From positions 1,992,060 through 2,056,059 of the forward strand of contig KI301992.1 in the NCBI GenBank assembly GCA_000471045.1: a stretch of 64,000 nucleotides of DNA, in the 5' to 3' direction. The stretch comes from an actinobacterium LLX17. GTDB taxonomy: Bacteria > Actinomycetota > Actinomycetes > Propionibacteriales > Nocardioidaceae. Numbering within the stretch: the stretch's first letter is position 1; every line of letters begins with the position of its first letter. Both the position numbers and the translations under genes were made by a program. Below the pieces are notes generated by a model. It was not told the origin of the DNA and made no database searches. It worked only from the letters and a program-made list of their open reading frames with translations. Of the stretch, positions 49,552-59,081 are shown one piece after another.

Positions 49552-51270
49552 TCAGTTCACGTCGACGATCGGCAGCCGCAGCGCGCCGGGGGCGTCGTCG
49601 GGCACCACGGGGTTCTTCGGCGCGATCGGCTCGACGCGGCGGTACTCCTCGTGCATCGCGGGACGCAGGTCGGGCTCGCCGCGGTTCGGCCACAGCGACA
49701 TCGCCCGCTCGGCCTGGGCCGTGATGGTCAGCGACGGGTTGACACCGAGGTTGGCCGTGATGGCCGAGCCGTCGACGACGTGCAGGCCCTCGTGGCCGTA
49801 GAGGCGGTGGTACGGATCGATGACGCCGGTCTCGGGGCTGTCACCGATGCTGGCGCCACCCATGAAGTGCGCGGTCAGCGGCACGTTGAACGGCTCGCCG
49901 ATCGTGCCGCCGGGCGTGCCGTCCATGTGGTGGGCCATCCGCTGCACGGCCTCGTGACCCTCGGGGATGAAGGCCGGGTTGGGCGCGCCGTGCCCCTGGC
50001 GCGAGGTCAGCCGGCGGCGGCCGAGGATGCCGCGCTTGGTGTAGGTGGTGATGGAGTTGTCGTGCGTCTGCATGACCAGCGCGATGATGGTGCGCTCCGA
50101 CCAGTGCCGTAGGTCGTACAGCTTGAACAGGTTGCGCTTCTGCCGCCACAGCTCGAGAAGCCACGTGCGCCAGCGCGGGCCGGGCAGGCTGCCGTCGGTC
50201 AGCACCGTCTGCATGAGCGACATCGCGTTCGAGCCCTTGCCGTAGCGCACCGGCTCGACGTGCGTGTGCTCGTTCGGGTGGAACGACGACGTGATGGCGA
50301 CGCCGTGGCTGTAGTCGACGTCCTTGTCGTTCGCGATGGCCCCGAGCAGCGCCTCGGAGTTGGTGCGGGTCAGCAGGCCGAGGCGCTGCGAGACGTTCGG
50401 CAGCGCTCCCTGGTCGCGCATGCGGTGCAGGAGCTTCTGGGTGCCCATCGTGCTGGCGGCGAAGACGACCTGGCGGGCCCGCAGCTTCTGGCGCGGCCGG
50501 AACCGCTTGTTGGTGGTCCGGGTCTCGACCTCGTAGCCACCACCGGGCAGGGGCCGGACCGCCGTCACTGTCGTGAGCGGGCGGATCTCGGCGCCGTTGC
50601 TCTCGGCGAGGTGGAGGTAGTTCTTGACGAGCGTGTTCTTGGCGTTGTGCCGGCACCCCACCATGCACTCACCGCAGTTCAGGCAGGCGTTGCGCTCGGG
50701 CCCGGCGCCGCCGAAGTACGGGTCGGGCACGGGGGCGCCGGGCTCGTCACCGAACAGCACACCGACCGGGGTGTGGTGGAACGTGCCCTCGACGCCCATC
50801 TCCTCGGCGACCTTCTTGATGATGCGGTCGGCCGCGGTCTCGATCGGGTAGATGGCGACGCCCAGCATCCGCTTGGCCTGGTCGTAGTACGGCGCCAGCT
50901 CGGTGCGCCAGTCGGTGATGTGGCCCCAGGCGGGATCCTCGTAGAACGGGTCGAGGGGCTCGTAGAGCGTGTTGGCGTAGACCAGCGACCCGCCACCGAC
51001 ACCGGCGCCCGAGAGGATCAGGACGTCCTTGAGCTTGTCGATGCGCTGGATGCCGTAGCAGCCGAGCTGCGGCAGCCAGAGGAACTTGCGCAGGTTCCAG
51101 GACGTCTTGGCGAAGTCCTTGTCCTCGAAGCGCTTGCCGGCCTCGAGCACTGCGACCTTGTAGCCCTTCTCGGTCAGGCGGAGGGCCGCGACGCTGCCGC
51201 CGAAGCCCGAGCCGATGACGATGACGTCGTGGTCGAAGCCGTCGTGGTCGACCGAGGTGTTGTCGCTCAT
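49552..51270 (-). CDS. GMC-family oxidoreductase, ChoD/cholesterol-oxidase-like
   Basis: A 572-residue FAD enzyme that oxidises an alcohol. The Rossmann motif is DVIVIGSGFGGSVAALRLTEKG, the second FAD motif is GAGVGGGSLVYANTLYEP, and a cysteine-rich stretch (CLNCGECMVGCRHNAKNTL) matches the ChoD-type sterol/alcohol oxidoreductases. The C-terminal FAD-binding end includes VDGSAITANLGVNPSLTITAQAERAM. Length is close to the ~578 residues of mycobacterial ChoD. It is second in an operon with the semialdehyde dehydrogenase, 11 bases downstream. The substrate (sterol or long-chain alcohol) is not decidable. Confidence 0.85.
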   Translation of the reverse strand: MSDNTSVDHDGFDHDVIVIGSGFGGSVAALRLTEKGYKVAVLEAGKRFEDKDFAKTSWNLRKFLWLPQLGCYGIQRIDKLKDVLILSGAGVGGGSLVYANTLYEPLDPFYEDPAWGHITDWRTELAPYYDQAKRMLGVAIYPIETAADRIIKKVAEEMGVEGTFHHTPVGVLFGDEPGAPVPDPYFGGAGPERNACLNCGECMVGCRHNAKNTLVKNYLHLAESNGAEIRPLTTVTAVRPLPGGGYEVETRTTNKRFRPRQKLRARQVVFAASTMGTQKLLHRMRDQGALPNVSQRLGLLTRTNSEALLGAIANDKDVDYSHGVAITSSFHPNEHTHVEPVRYGKGSNAMSLMQTVLTDGSLPGPRWRTWLLELWRQKRNLFKLYDLRHWSERTIIALVMQTHDNSITTYTKRGILGRRRLTSRQGHGAPNPAFIPEGHEAVQRMAHHMDGTPGGTIGEPFNVPLTAHFMGGASIGDSPETGVIDPYHRLYGHEGLHVVDGSAITANLGVNPSLTITAQAERAMSLWPNRGEPDLRPAMHEEYRRVEPIAPKNPVVPDDAPGALRLPIVDVN

Positions 51271-51281
51271 ACGTGATTCTC

Positions 51282-52844
51282 TCAGGCTCGGGGGGTTCGG
51301 CGCAGGAGTCGCAGCGCAAAGGTCAGGAACCGGGCGTAGATCTGGGGCTTCACGAACGCCGGACCGGCCACCGGCAGCAGGCGTTGCACGCCGACCGACT
51401 GCGTCTCGGTGTAGCGGTGGATGCCCTCGTCGCCCTGCCGCCGGCCTGTGCCGGACGTGCGCATGCCACCCATGGGGGCGTCGACGCTGCCGAAGGTGGC
51501 GGCGAAGCCCTCGTTGATGTTGACGGTGCCGGCCTTGATGCGGGGCGCGATCTCGCGGGCGAGGCTCACGGGGCCGAAGATGCTGGCGTTCAGGCCGTAC
51601 TCGCCGGCGTTGGCCAGCTCGACGACGTCCTCGACCGAGTCGTAGCGGTACAGCGACACGAGCGGGCCGAAGGTCTCGTCCTCGAAGCACTGGGCTGCCG
51701 GGGTGACGCCCTCCAGCACCGTGGGCTCGTAGAAGTACGGGCCGAGGTCCGGCCGCGCCCGGCCGCCGACCAGCACCGTGGCGCCGGAGGCGACGGCGTC
51801 GTCGACGTGCTTGGTGACCGTCTCGAGCTGGCCGGCCGAGATCAGCGAGCCGATCTCGACGTCCCAGTCGAGCGACGCGCCCAGCGCGAGCGACGAGACC
51901 CGGCGGACGAAGGCGGAGCGGAACGCGTCGTACAGCGAGTCGTGCACGTAGAGACGCTCGATCGAGACGCACAGCTGGCCGGCGGAGGAGAAGCACGCGG
52001 TGACGGCACCGGCGGCGGCCTTCTCGACGTCGGCCCCGGGCAGCACGATCATCGGGTTCTTGCCACCCAGCTCGAGGGAGTAGCCGACGAGTCGCTCGGC
52101 GGCGATCTTGGCGATGCCGGTGCCCGTGGCCGTCGACCCGGTGAAGCAGATGTAGTCGGCCTGCTCGACGATCGCGGTGCCCACGACGTTGCCGGGGCCG
52201 CTGACGACCTGCCACACGTCGGCCGGGAACCCGGCGGCACGCAGCAGCTCGGCACCCGCCAGCGCCGTGAGCGGGCTCTGGCTGTCGGGCTTGTGCACCA
52301 CGGTGTTGCCGGCGACCAGGGCCGGCAGGCCGTCGGCGATCGCCATCGTGAGCGGGTAGTTCCAGGGGCTGATGATGCCGACAACACCCTTGGGCACCCG
52401 GTTGACCGTGATGCGGGTCAGCCCGGGCAGGACGCCGGATCGCCGGTCGGGGCTCAGCTGGCGGCGCAGCCGACGGGCGTAGTACCGGGCCGTCAGCGCC
52501 AGGTGCGCGACCTCGTCGAAGGCGTGCTGACGGCTCTTGCCCGACTCCAGCTGGATGAGGTCCAGCAGCTCGTCGCGGTGCGACAGCACCAGGTCGTGCA
52601 GGCGCAGCATCATCTGCGAGCGCTCCCGCAGCGAGGTCTGCGACCAGGTGCGCTGCGCGCCACGGGCGGCGTCGAAGGCGGCGTCGACGTCGTCGAGGCT
52701 CGAGGACGGGATCTCGGCGAGCGGCTCGCCCGAGAGTGGCGTGGAGACGGTGCGGGTCTGACCCGTCGTGGAGCGCACCAGGCGCGTGAGCTCGGCGACG
52801 CGCTCAGGGCGCAGCACGGTGGAGAACGTTCCGACGGTGGTCAT
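51282..52844 (-). CDS. gabD2: Succinic-semialdehyde dehydrogenase-type aldehyde dehydrogenase
   Basis: A 520-residue NAD(P)-dependent aldehyde dehydrogenase. It has FTGSTATGTGI (cofactor), the catalytic base E258 in LELGGKNP, and the nucleophile C292 in SSAGQLCVS. The closest family pattern is the GabD2-type long form of actinobacteria. Pairing with an alcohol-oxidising GMC enzyme suggests a two-step alcohol-to-acid conversion. First gene of the operon, with ATG eight bases after TATGCT. Confidence 0.88.
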   Translation of the reverse strand: MTTVGTFSTVLRPERVAELTRLVRSTTGQTRTVSTPLSGEPLAEIPSSSLDDVDAAFDAARGAQRTWSQTSLRERSQMMLRLHDLVLSHRDELLDLIQLESGKSRQHAFDEVAHLALTARYYARRLRRQLSPDRRSGVLPGLTRITVNRVPKGVVGIISPWNYPLTMAIADGLPALVAGNTVVHKPDSQSPLTALAGAELLRAAGFPADVWQVVSGPGNVVGTAIVEQADYICFTGSTATGTGIAKIAAERLVGYSLELGGKNPMIVLPGADVEKAAAGAVTACFSSAGQLCVSIERLYVHDSLYDAFRSAFVRRVSSLALGASLDWDVEIGSLISAGQLETVTKHVDDAVASGATVLVGGRARPDLGPYFYEPTVLEGVTPAAQCFEDETFGPLVSLYRYDSVEDVVELANAGEYGLNASIFGPVSLAREIAPRIKAGTVNINEGFAATFGSVDAPMGGMRTSGTGRRQGDEGIHRYTETQSVGVQRLLPVAGPAFVKPQIYARFLTFALRLLRRTPRA

Positions 52845-52853
52845 GGAGCGTTA

Positions 52854-52870
52854 GCATACTCCCGGTATGC
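52854..52870. promoter_or_regulatory. Palindromic operator overlapping the promoter of the dehydrogenase-oxidase operon
   Basis: GCATAC-N5-GTATGC is a perfect 6-bp-arm palindrome located 10-26 bases upstream of the ATG at 52844. On the minus strand it overlaps the likely -10 box TATGCT (52853-52858). A repressor bound here would exclude RNA polymerase. It does not match the KstR sterol-regulator consensus. Confidence 0.6.
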
Positions 52871-52929
52871 GGACCTAGCCACTGTCAATGGCCCGTGAGC
52901 CCTGTCGCGTGTGCGCACCGGGGTGATGC

Positions 52930-54498
52930 CTAGGAGTCGCTGGGCGGCAACACCGTGGCACGCAGCTCTCGCTTGAGGATCTTGCCCAGCGTGTTCTTCG
53001 GCAGCGAATCGACGAAACGCACGTGCTTCGGGACGTTGTATCCCGCGATTCGCTCGCGCACGAAGGTCCTGATCGACTCGGCTAGTTCGTCGGGATCGGA
53101 CGGGAACGACATGGGCACGACGACGGCGCAGACCGCCTCCTCGTAGACCGGATCGGGCATGCCGATGATCGCCACCTCGGCGACATCGGGGTGTCCGACG
53201 AGGCAGTCCTCGATCTCCTTGCAGAAGATGTTCTGCGCGCCGCTGCGGATCATGTCCTTCATCCGATCGACGATTTTCAGGTAGCCCGACTCATCGGCCA
53301 CCGCGACGTCTCCGGTACGCAGCCAGCCGTCCACGAGGGTCTCCGCGTTCGCTTCGTCACGCCGCCAGTAGCCCTTCATGACCGGCCCCTTGATCCAGAT
53401 CTCGCCGGGCTCGCCCTGCGGCACGTCACGGCCGTCCTGCACCAGTCTGACCGCGTAGCCGGTGGAGGCCTGACCGATGAAGCCCCACCGCTCGAAGACG
53501 TCCTCGGGACGGCAGCTGATCGTGATCACCCCACCCTCGGTGATTCCGTAGCCGTGCAGCATCTGCACGGGCCCGTCCGCGGTCGCGCCGAAGGTCTCGC
53601 CGACGCGCCGCATCACGCCGGATGGGTCGAAAGCACCGAAGACGATGAGACGGATGTCGCCCAGTGCGTCACGGTCGAACTCTGGGAGGGCCAGGATCTG
53701 CTGACACATGATCGGGGCTGTGATGATGATCGTCGACCGCTCGGCCACCATCGTCGCGTAGGCCCGCTCGGCGTTGAACTCCGGGAGGATCGACACCGCC
53801 GCGCCCACCAGCAGGAACGGGTTGATGTGCCCCCAGGCGGCGATGTGGAAAGGCGTCAGCAGTGCGACGAACGAGTCGGCCTGCCGCAGCCGATACCCGA
53901 GGGAGACAGAGAACGCACTCATCACCGTGCCCTCATGGGTGAGCATGGCCCCCTTGGGCCGGCCCGTCGTCCCTGACGTGTACAAGATGAGATGCGTGTC
54001 ATCTGGGCGCGGTTGGTAGTCAATGCCCCCTTCGTCGGCCGACGCGCCGCTCGCCAGGAACTCCATCCATTCCGGCTCGGAGTCGTCCGGGGTGCCCCAC
54101 GCCGGCGTGCGCACCGTGGGCGGCCTGGCCGCTGCCTCGTCGGCCGACGCGCGCGCGAGGTCCGCGAGCTCGCCGTCGTGGAAGAAGATGACCGGCTCGA
54201 TGTCGTCCAGCACGGCGGCGAGCTCCTGGGGACGCTGCCAGTAGTTCATCGGCACCAAGATGGCGCCGAGGTTCGCCGAGGCGAAGTACAAGGTCATCAC
54301 TGCCGTCGAGTTCTTAGCCAGGCAGGCGACCCTCGTCCCGTGCTCGACGCCGGCCGCGCGGAGTGCATCCGCCACGGCATCGATCCGCCGATCCAGCTCG
54401 GCGTACGTGAGACGGAGGTCCCCGGCGATCAATGCCTCGTGATGGGGGTAGGCTCGCGCGCTGTTTCGCACGATGTCACCGACACACACTGAGCTCAT
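52930..54498 (-). CDS. Acyl-CoA synthetase (AMP-forming ligase)
   Basis: A 522-residue ANL-superfamily ligase that adenylates a carboxylic acid and thioesterifies it to CoA. The AMP motif is [17 protein letters not shown], the A5 region HGYGITEGG, the hinge [11 protein letters not shown]...[16 protein letters not shown], and the catalytic lysine is in [11 protein letters not shown]. The ATG at 54498 overlaps the thiolase stop (ATGA). It is the last gene of the low-GC cluster. A second ligase of this superfamily is encoded at its right end. Its chain-length or ring specificity cannot be read. Confidence 0.92.
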   Translation of the reverse strand: MSSVCVGDIVRNSARAYPHHEALIAGDLRLTYAELDRRIDAVADALRAAGVEHGTRVACLAKNSTAVMTLYFASANLGAILVPMNYWQRPQELAAVLDDIEPVIFFHDGELADLARASADEAAARPPTVRTPAWGTPDDSEPEWMEFLASGASADEGGIDYQPRPDDTHLILYTSGTTGRPKGAMLTHEGTVMSAFSVSLGYRLRQADSFVALLTPFHIAAWGHINPFLLVGAAVSILPEFNAERAYATMVAERSTIIITAPIMCQQILALPEFDRDALGDIRLIVFGAFDPSGVMRRVGETFGATADGPVQMLHGYGITEGGVITISCRPEDVFERWGFIGQASTGYAVRLVQDGRDVPQGEPGEIWIKGPVMKGYWRRDEANAETLVDGWLRTGDVAVADESGYLKIVDRMKDMIRSGAQNIFCKEIEDCLVGHPDVAEVAIIGMPDPVYEEAVCAVVVPMSFPSDPDELAESIRTFVRERIAGYNVPKHVRFVDSLPKNTLGKILKRELRATVLPPSDS

Positions 54499-55670
54499 GC
54501 GATCTTCCCTTCTCCGGATACCTCGAACAGTCCGGCGGCTCCCATGCCGCCGCCCACGCACATCGACACCACGACGTGCCGCACACCGCGGCGCCGCCCC
54601 TCGAGCAGCGCAGTGCCGACCAGGCGTGCGCCTGTCATCCCGTAGGGATGCCCCATCGCGATCGCGCCACCGTTGACGTTGAATCGCGCCGGGTCGATCG
54701 CGAGCTCGTCACGGCAGTAGACCGCCTGCGAAGCGAAGGCTTCGTTCAGCTCCCAAAGGCCGATGTCGTCGACGCTCAGACCGGCACGCTTCAACAGCGC
54801 AGGAATCGCCAGCACCGGGCCGATCCCCATCTCGTCCGGCTCGCAACCGGAGACCGCCAGCCCGCGAAACACTCCCAACGGCTCGATCGACCGGTCGCGG
54901 CAACTTTGCGCATCCATGATGACGACCGCTGACGCGCCGTCGCAGAACTGTGACGCATTGCCGGCCGTGATCGTGGCGGTGGGCGTCACGTCGCCGTCGG
55001 TCAGCACGGTGGGCAGCTCGGCCAACCGCTCCGTAGTCGTCGCCCGGATACCTTCGTCGTGGGACACCGTGCTGCCATCGGCGGTGACCATCGGCACGAT
55101 CTCCTCGTCGAACCGGCCCGCGTCGCGCGCCTCGGCCGCCCTGGCCTGTGACTCTGCGGCGAAAGCATCCTGGCGAGCCCGGTCGACGCCGTAGCGTTCG
55201 GCGACGATCTCGGCCGTGTGCAGCATCGGCATGTAGATCGCCGGCCGATGCTCCGCTAGCCAGGGGTCCTGGAAGCGATGACGGTTCTGATGCTCGGTCT
55301 GCACGAGCGAGATCGAGTCCACCCCTCCGCCGACCACGATCGTACTCTCGCCGGTCATGATTTGTCGGGCCGCGGCGCCGATGGCCATCAAGCCCGACGA
55401 ACAGGCGCGGTCCACCGTCATCCCCGGCACCGACACCGGCAGGCCCGCGCGCAGGGCGCCCTGTCGTGCGACGTTGAGACCGGATGCCCCTTCGGGCAGG
55501 GCGCAACCGAGGACGACGTCCTCGACCTCGTCGGGAACGATGTCGGCGCGCGCGAGGGCGTTGCTGATCGCATGGGCCGCGAGGGCTTGAGGCTGCACGT
55601 CGCGCAGGCCTCCCTTGTAGGACTTGCCCAGCGGTGTCCTGGCGGTCGACACGATGACGGCCTCACGCAT
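54495..55670 (-). CDS. Thiolase-family acetyl-CoA acyltransferase
   Basis: 391 residues with the complete thiolase triad: nucleophile C90 in [12 protein letters not shown], the histidine in [19 protein letters not shown], and the second cysteine in [15 protein letters not shown]. The length is that of a degradative thiolase, consistent with beta-oxidation. The start ATG at 55670 overlaps the end of the small upstream reading frame. It sits between an APH kinase and an acyl-CoA ligase in the catabolic cluster. Confidence 0.95.
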   Translation of the reverse strand: MREAVIVSTARTPLGKSYKGGLRDVQPQALAAHAISNALARADIVPDEVEDVVLGCALPEGASGLNVARQGALRAGLPVSVPGMTVDRACSSGLMAIGAAARQIMTGESTIVVGGGVDSISLVQTEHQNRHRFQDPWLAEHRPAIYMPMLHTAEIVAERYGVDRARQDAFAAESQARAAEARDAGRFDEEIVPMVTADGSTVSHDEGIRATTTERLAELPTVLTDGDVTPTATITAGNASQFCDGASAVVIMDAQSCRDRSIEPLGVFRGLAVSGCEPDEMGIGPVLAIPALLKRAGLSVDDIGLWELNEAFASQAVYCRDELAIDPARFNVNGGAIAMGHPYGMTGARLVGTALLEGRRRGVRHVVVSMCVGGGMGAAGLFEVSGEGKIA

Positions 55671-55767
55671 GGGTCTTTCCCTTCTCTCGACGGTTGGCTT
55701 GGCGACGCAGCTCAACTGACTCGCTGGCGCGCAGTTCTTCGGTCGTGGCATCGAATGCGACGTCCAT
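55663..55767 (-). pseudogene. 34-codon reading frame, probable remnant of an acyl-CoA dehydrogenase
   Basis: [16 protein letters not shown] matches the usual N-terminal stretch of acyl-CoA dehydrogenases (MDFAFDxRTEELR-like), after which the frame continues [18 protein letters not shown] and stops inside the thiolase start. AGGAG lies nine bases before the ATG, and the frame begins six bases after the APH kinase stop, exactly where a dehydrogenase is commonly found. The ELRRQ stretch resembles acyl-CoA dehydrogenase C-termini, so an in-frame internal deletion is the simplest explanation. It could also be a genuine small protein. Confidence 0.45.
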
Positions 55768-55773
55768 CGGCGA

Positions 55774-56850
55774 TCACTCCTGGAGTTTGGTGAGTCCGAG
55801 CTCGAGCAGCGGCGCGACAACCTCGCCGATGGTGTCGAATCCATCGCCCACGGTCTGGCCCTGCAGATGGCGGTAGTGAATGCCCTCGCTGATGCCGGCA
55901 AGTTTGAACGCGGCGAGCGCGACGTAGAAGTCGAGATGGGACAGATCGCGGTCACTGCCGGCCGCATATACCTGAAGGATCTCGTCCTCGCCCAGGAACC
56001 CTTCGGCCGACGACGCATCGGAGGCGGCCGCTTTCCCCACCACCTCCGGCATCTGCCGATACAGCAGGAGCAGCGCCAGGTCGGTGAGGGGATCGCCGAG
56101 CGTGGCCATCTCCCAGTCGATGACGGCGGTCGGCCGGTCGTCCGCACCGAACAGCACGTTGTCCAACCGGTAGTCACCGTGCACGATGCCGGCCGGGCTC
56201 ACCAGCGGCACTCGGCGGGCGAGGGCCTCGTGCAGACGGTCGACTGCCGGAAGCTCGCGAGACATCGAGGCCTGAAACTGCTGGTGCCATCGGGAGACCT
56301 GCCGCTCCACGAATCCTTCGGGCCGCCCGAAGTCCTCCAGGCCGACCGCGCCCGGCTCGATGCGATGCAAGGCGGCCAGGGTCTCGACCAGGCCGGTCGA
56401 GATGGTGCAGACCCGCTGCGAGCCAAGGCCTTCGAGCTCCGCGGCATGCCGGTACGGGGTCCCGACCACGAGCTCCATCAGGTAGAAGGGCGCGCCGAGC
56501 AGCTCGGTGTCGGCGCAGTACGCGGTAGTTCCCGGCACCGGGACGTCGGTCCCGCCAAGGGCAGACATGACCCGGAACTCCCGCGCCATGTCGTGAGCCG
56601 TCGCCAGAACATGTCCCAGCGGTGGCCGGCGCAGGATCCACGAAGAAACTCCTGTGCTGACGACGTAGGTCAGATTGGACTTGCCGCCTTCGATGAGCTC
56701 TGCGCTCAGCGAGGTGACATCGGGGCAGACATGGGTCCGAATCCACGGGGTGAGCCGCTCGAGATCAAGCCCCGGTGAAGAAGCGGGCGCCTGCGCGAGG
56801 GTCTCATCCATCACGGCACCACTCACGCGATTCCGTCGCAGCCCCGTCAC
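55774..56850 (-). CDS. APH-family phosphotransferase (possible 4-hydroxyacyl-CoA kinase)
   Basis: A 358-residue kinase-fold protein of the APH/ACAD10-11 type. The catalytic loop is [14 protein letters not shown] (catalytic aspartate and asparagine), and [22 protein letters not shown] is the Mg-binding DxD-type segment. Homologues paired with acyl-CoA dehydrogenases phosphorylate the 4-hydroxyl of 4-hydroxyacyl-CoAs, as in ACAD10/11 and LvaA; assigning that here is inference. The GTG at 56850 overlaps the SDR stop (GTGA); an ATG at 56811 (MDETLAQ) is an alternative start. Confidence 0.8.
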   Translation of the reverse strand: MTGLRRNRVSGAVMDETLAQAPASSPGLDLERLTPWIRTHVCPDVTSLSAELIEGGKSNLTYVVSTGVSSWILRRPPLGHVLATAHDMAREFRVMSALGGTDVPVPGTTAYCADTELLGAPFYLMELVVGTPYRHAAELEGLGSQRVCTISTGLVETLAALHRIEPGAVGLEDFGRPEGFVERQVSRWHQQFQASMSRELPAVDRLHEALARRVPLVSPAGIVHGDYRLDNVLFGADDRPTAVIDWEMATLGDPLTDLALLLLYRQMPEVVGKAAASDASSAEGFLGEDEILQVYAAGSDRDLSHLDFYVALAAFKLAGISEGIHYRHLQGQTVGDGFDTIGEVVAPLLELGLTKLQE

Positions 56851-57614
56851 GAGAACGGTCCCCCTGCGACATAGAGGGCCTGCCCGGACACGAAGCCGGC
56901 GGCCTCGCTCGCGAAGAAGGACACCGCGTGCGCGATGTCGTCGGGCACGCCGGTCCGTCGAACCGGGGTGATCGCCGCCGTGTCGCGCTTGAACTGCTCG
57001 AAATCGATACCGATCCGTCGCGCCGTTGCCGCCGTCATGTCAGTCTCGATGAAGCCGGGCGCGACGGCGTTCACTGTCACGCCGAAGGGGCCGAGTTCGA
57101 TCGCCAACGTCTTGGTGAATCCCTGCAAGCCGGCCTTCGCCGCCGAGTAGTTCGCCTGACCGCGGCTGCCGAGGGCCGAAACGCTCGACAGGTTCACGAT
57201 CCTGCCCCAGCCGGCCTGGACCATGGACGACTGGACGGCACGCGCCATCAGGAAGGCACCACGCAGGTGGATGTCCATGACCATGTCCCAGTCATCGACG
57301 GTCATCTTGAACAGCAGGTTGTCGCGGATGACACCGGCGTTGTTGACCAGCACGGTCGGCTCGCCGAGACGTTCACGCACGTCGGCCACCATCTGGTTCA
57401 CGGACTGTTCGTCCGCGACGTCACCGGTGACCGCGACGCTTCGTCCGCCACGCGCCTCGAGCTCGGCCGCCAGGACGCTGGCCACTTCTCCGTCGAGGTC
57501 GAGGATCGCCACTTCGAATCCGTCGTCGCTGAGACGCCGGGCGATACCGGCACCGATCCCTCGCGCCCCGCCGGTCACGATCGCCACGGCGGGACTCCGG
57601 GGTCGATCACTCAT
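56847..57614 (-). CDS. SDR-family oxidoreductase, FabG/3-hydroxyacyl dehydrogenase-like
   Basis: A 255-residue short-chain dehydrogenase with AIVTGGARGIGAGIAR (cofactor), NNAGVIRDN, the catalytic serine in VNLSSVSALG, and YSAAKAGLQGF (Tyr-x-x-x-Lys). The closing GGPFS and GFVSGQALYVAGG resemble FabG-type 3-oxoacyl reductases, which in catabolic operons run as 3-hydroxyacyl-CoA dehydrogenases. It heads the enzyme half of the cluster and overlaps the kinase gene by four bases. Confidence 0.92.
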   Translation of the reverse strand: MSDRPRSPAVAIVTGGARGIGAGIARRLSDDGFEVAILDLDGEVASVLAAELEARGGRSVAVTGDVADEQSVNQMVADVRERLGEPTVLVNNAGVIRDNLLFKMTVDDWDMVMDIHLRGAFLMARAVQSSMVQAGWGRIVNLSSVSALGSRGQANYSAAKAGLQGFTKTLAIELGPFGVTVNAVAPGFIETDMTAATARRIGIDFEQFKRDTAAITPVRRTGVPDDIAHAVSFFASEAAGFVSGQALYVAGGPFS

Positions 57615-57713
57615 GGTGTTCCTCCTCGTTCGTACCTGGGCTCGCCCAGCTCTGTTGCTCTCACCGCTCGCACGGCCTTCTCAGTCGGGTCCGACACGCT
57701 CCCTCGGCGGGTG

Positions 57714-57754
57714 GTCGCGGTGAGGGGCGCCACACGAGCGCCCCTCACCGCGAC
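57714..57754 (-). terminator. 17-bp hairpin terminator after livK
   Basis: GTCGCGGTGAGGGGCGC / GCGCCCCTCACCGCGAC (57714-57730 and 57738-57754) is a perfect 17-bp stem with a seven-base loop, just downstream of the livK stop on the minus strand. It splits the transport half of the cluster from the SDR-kinase-thiolase-ligase half. No U tract follows. Confidence 0.8.
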
Positions 57755-57759
57755 GTCGC

Positions 57760-59031
57760 TCACTTCGATACGGTCAGCACGTCGCCGAGCGGATCGAACC
57801 GGCCTTCGGCGGCATTCCAGCGCAACGGCTGCATCTCGGCGATGCCGAGCGACGTCTCGGGCTCCATTGACCAGTCGATACCGTCAAGGAACAGCTCCGG
57901 ATGGAACGTCTGGGTCCGAGCGGCATTGATGATGTTCTCGCGGGTCAGCCCATCCTTGTCGGCCGTCCGCAACGAGTCGATGACGATGTCCATCATCGTC
58001 CAGCCCATGATCGTGTAGTTGTCGTTCGGGTCTCCGCCGACGGCGGTGACCGCAGCGGCGTACTCCTGCCACGCCTCGTCGGACTCCAGGTCGGCCGAGC
58101 CGGGCTGCTTCGCCCAGGACATGAGGACCGCGCCATCCGTTGCCGCGCCACCGGCCTGGTAGATGCTCTTGGCATCGGCGCAGGCGGAGACCTGGATCAA
58201 CATCTCGGGCTCGATACCCGCGCGAGCGATGGCCTCCGGCACACCCAGGCAATCAGGGCCGACGGAGCCGTTGAACACCACATCCGCTCCGGCTTCCCGG
58301 ACCTGCGAGGCGGCCTCCTCGGGCGTCGTCACCGGGGCTTCCACGACGATCTCGATGCCGGCCTTCTCGGCCGCCTCCTTGAATGCCGTGCGATAAGACT
58401 CACCGGACTCGGACTGCGCGTACACCAGTCCGACCTTCGCGTCGGGCGCCTCAGAGGTGACCAGCTGAGTGATGAGCTCCATCTCGAGGGTGTTCGACGG
58501 CAGGTACGTCGTGGTCCACGGGTATGTCTGCGCGTCCCGGAACTGCGGGGCCGCCACCTGACCGGCCAGGAGCGGGACGCAGGAGTCGTTCTGGTCGTCC
58601 GCCACGGCCGCCAGCTGACCGGTGCCGGCCGCACCGAGCACGTCGACGTTGTCGCGCTCGATGAACTCGGTGACGTTCTGCTTCGCCTTCTGCGGGTCGT
58701 ACGCATCGTCCTTCATCGTGAAGTCGATCGCGCGCCCACCGATGTCCGACTCGGCCTCGTTGTAGTGGTCGATGCGGGCCTGCAAGCCGTTGTTCACGCG
58801 CACCTGTGTCGCGGCGACCGGTCCGGAGAGCGCGACGGACCACCCGAACTTGATGGTGTCTCCGATCTCCTTCGTGGCCGCTGCCGGGTCCAGACAGTTG
58901 GCGGTGTCGACCGTGAAGGATCCGTCGGCGTTGACGGAACCAGCGACGTCACCGGAATCGTCGATGCCGCACGCCGACGCCAGCACCAGTGGCACCAGAG
59001 CCGCCGGCACGAGCAACCTCAGCTTCTTCAT
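57760..59031 (-). CDS. livK: Branched-chain-type ABC transporter substrate-binding lipoprotein
   Basis: A 423-residue type-I periplasmic binding protein. MKKLRLLVPAALVPLVLAS-AC is a lipoprotein signal with its lipobox cysteine. The mature part follows the LivK/LeuI fold (FGWSVALSGPVA..., TMKDDAYDPQKAKQNV, VGLVYAQSESGESYRTAFKEAAEKAG). I take the ATG at 59031 because the ~18 codons upstream encode no signal-like sequence. Ligand unknown; in this context an organic acid fits better than an amino acid. Confidence 0.9.
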   Translation of the reverse strand: MKKLRLLVPAALVPLVLASACGIDDSGDVAGSVNADGSFTVDTANCLDPAAATKEIGDTIKFGWSVALSGPVAATQVRVNNGLQARIDHYNEAESDIGGRAIDFTMKDDAYDPQKAKQNVTEFIERDNVDVLGAAGTGQLAAVADDQNDSCVPLLAGQVAAPQFRDAQTYPWTTTYLPSNTLEMELITQLVTSEAPDAKVGLVYAQSESGESYRTAFKEAAEKAGIEIVVEAPVTTPEEAASQVREAGADVVFNGSVGPDCLGVPEAIARAGIEPEMLIQVSACADAKSIYQAGGAATDGAVLMSWAKQPGSADLESDEAWQEYAAAVTAVGGDPNDNYTIMGWTMMDIVIDSLRTADKDGLTRENIINAARTQTFHPELFLDGIDWSMEPETSLGIAEMQPLRWNAAEGRFDPLGDVLTVSK

Positions 59032-59081
59032 GATGGGCTTCTTTCTTCTCGGGAGGTGGGAGGGGGCAGCAAGTTGTGGAG

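Noticed and set aside
52854-52870. KstR sterol-repressor site in front of the ChoD-like operon
   Set aside because: The palindrome GCATAC-N5-GTATGC lacks the AAC...GTT core of KstR sites.
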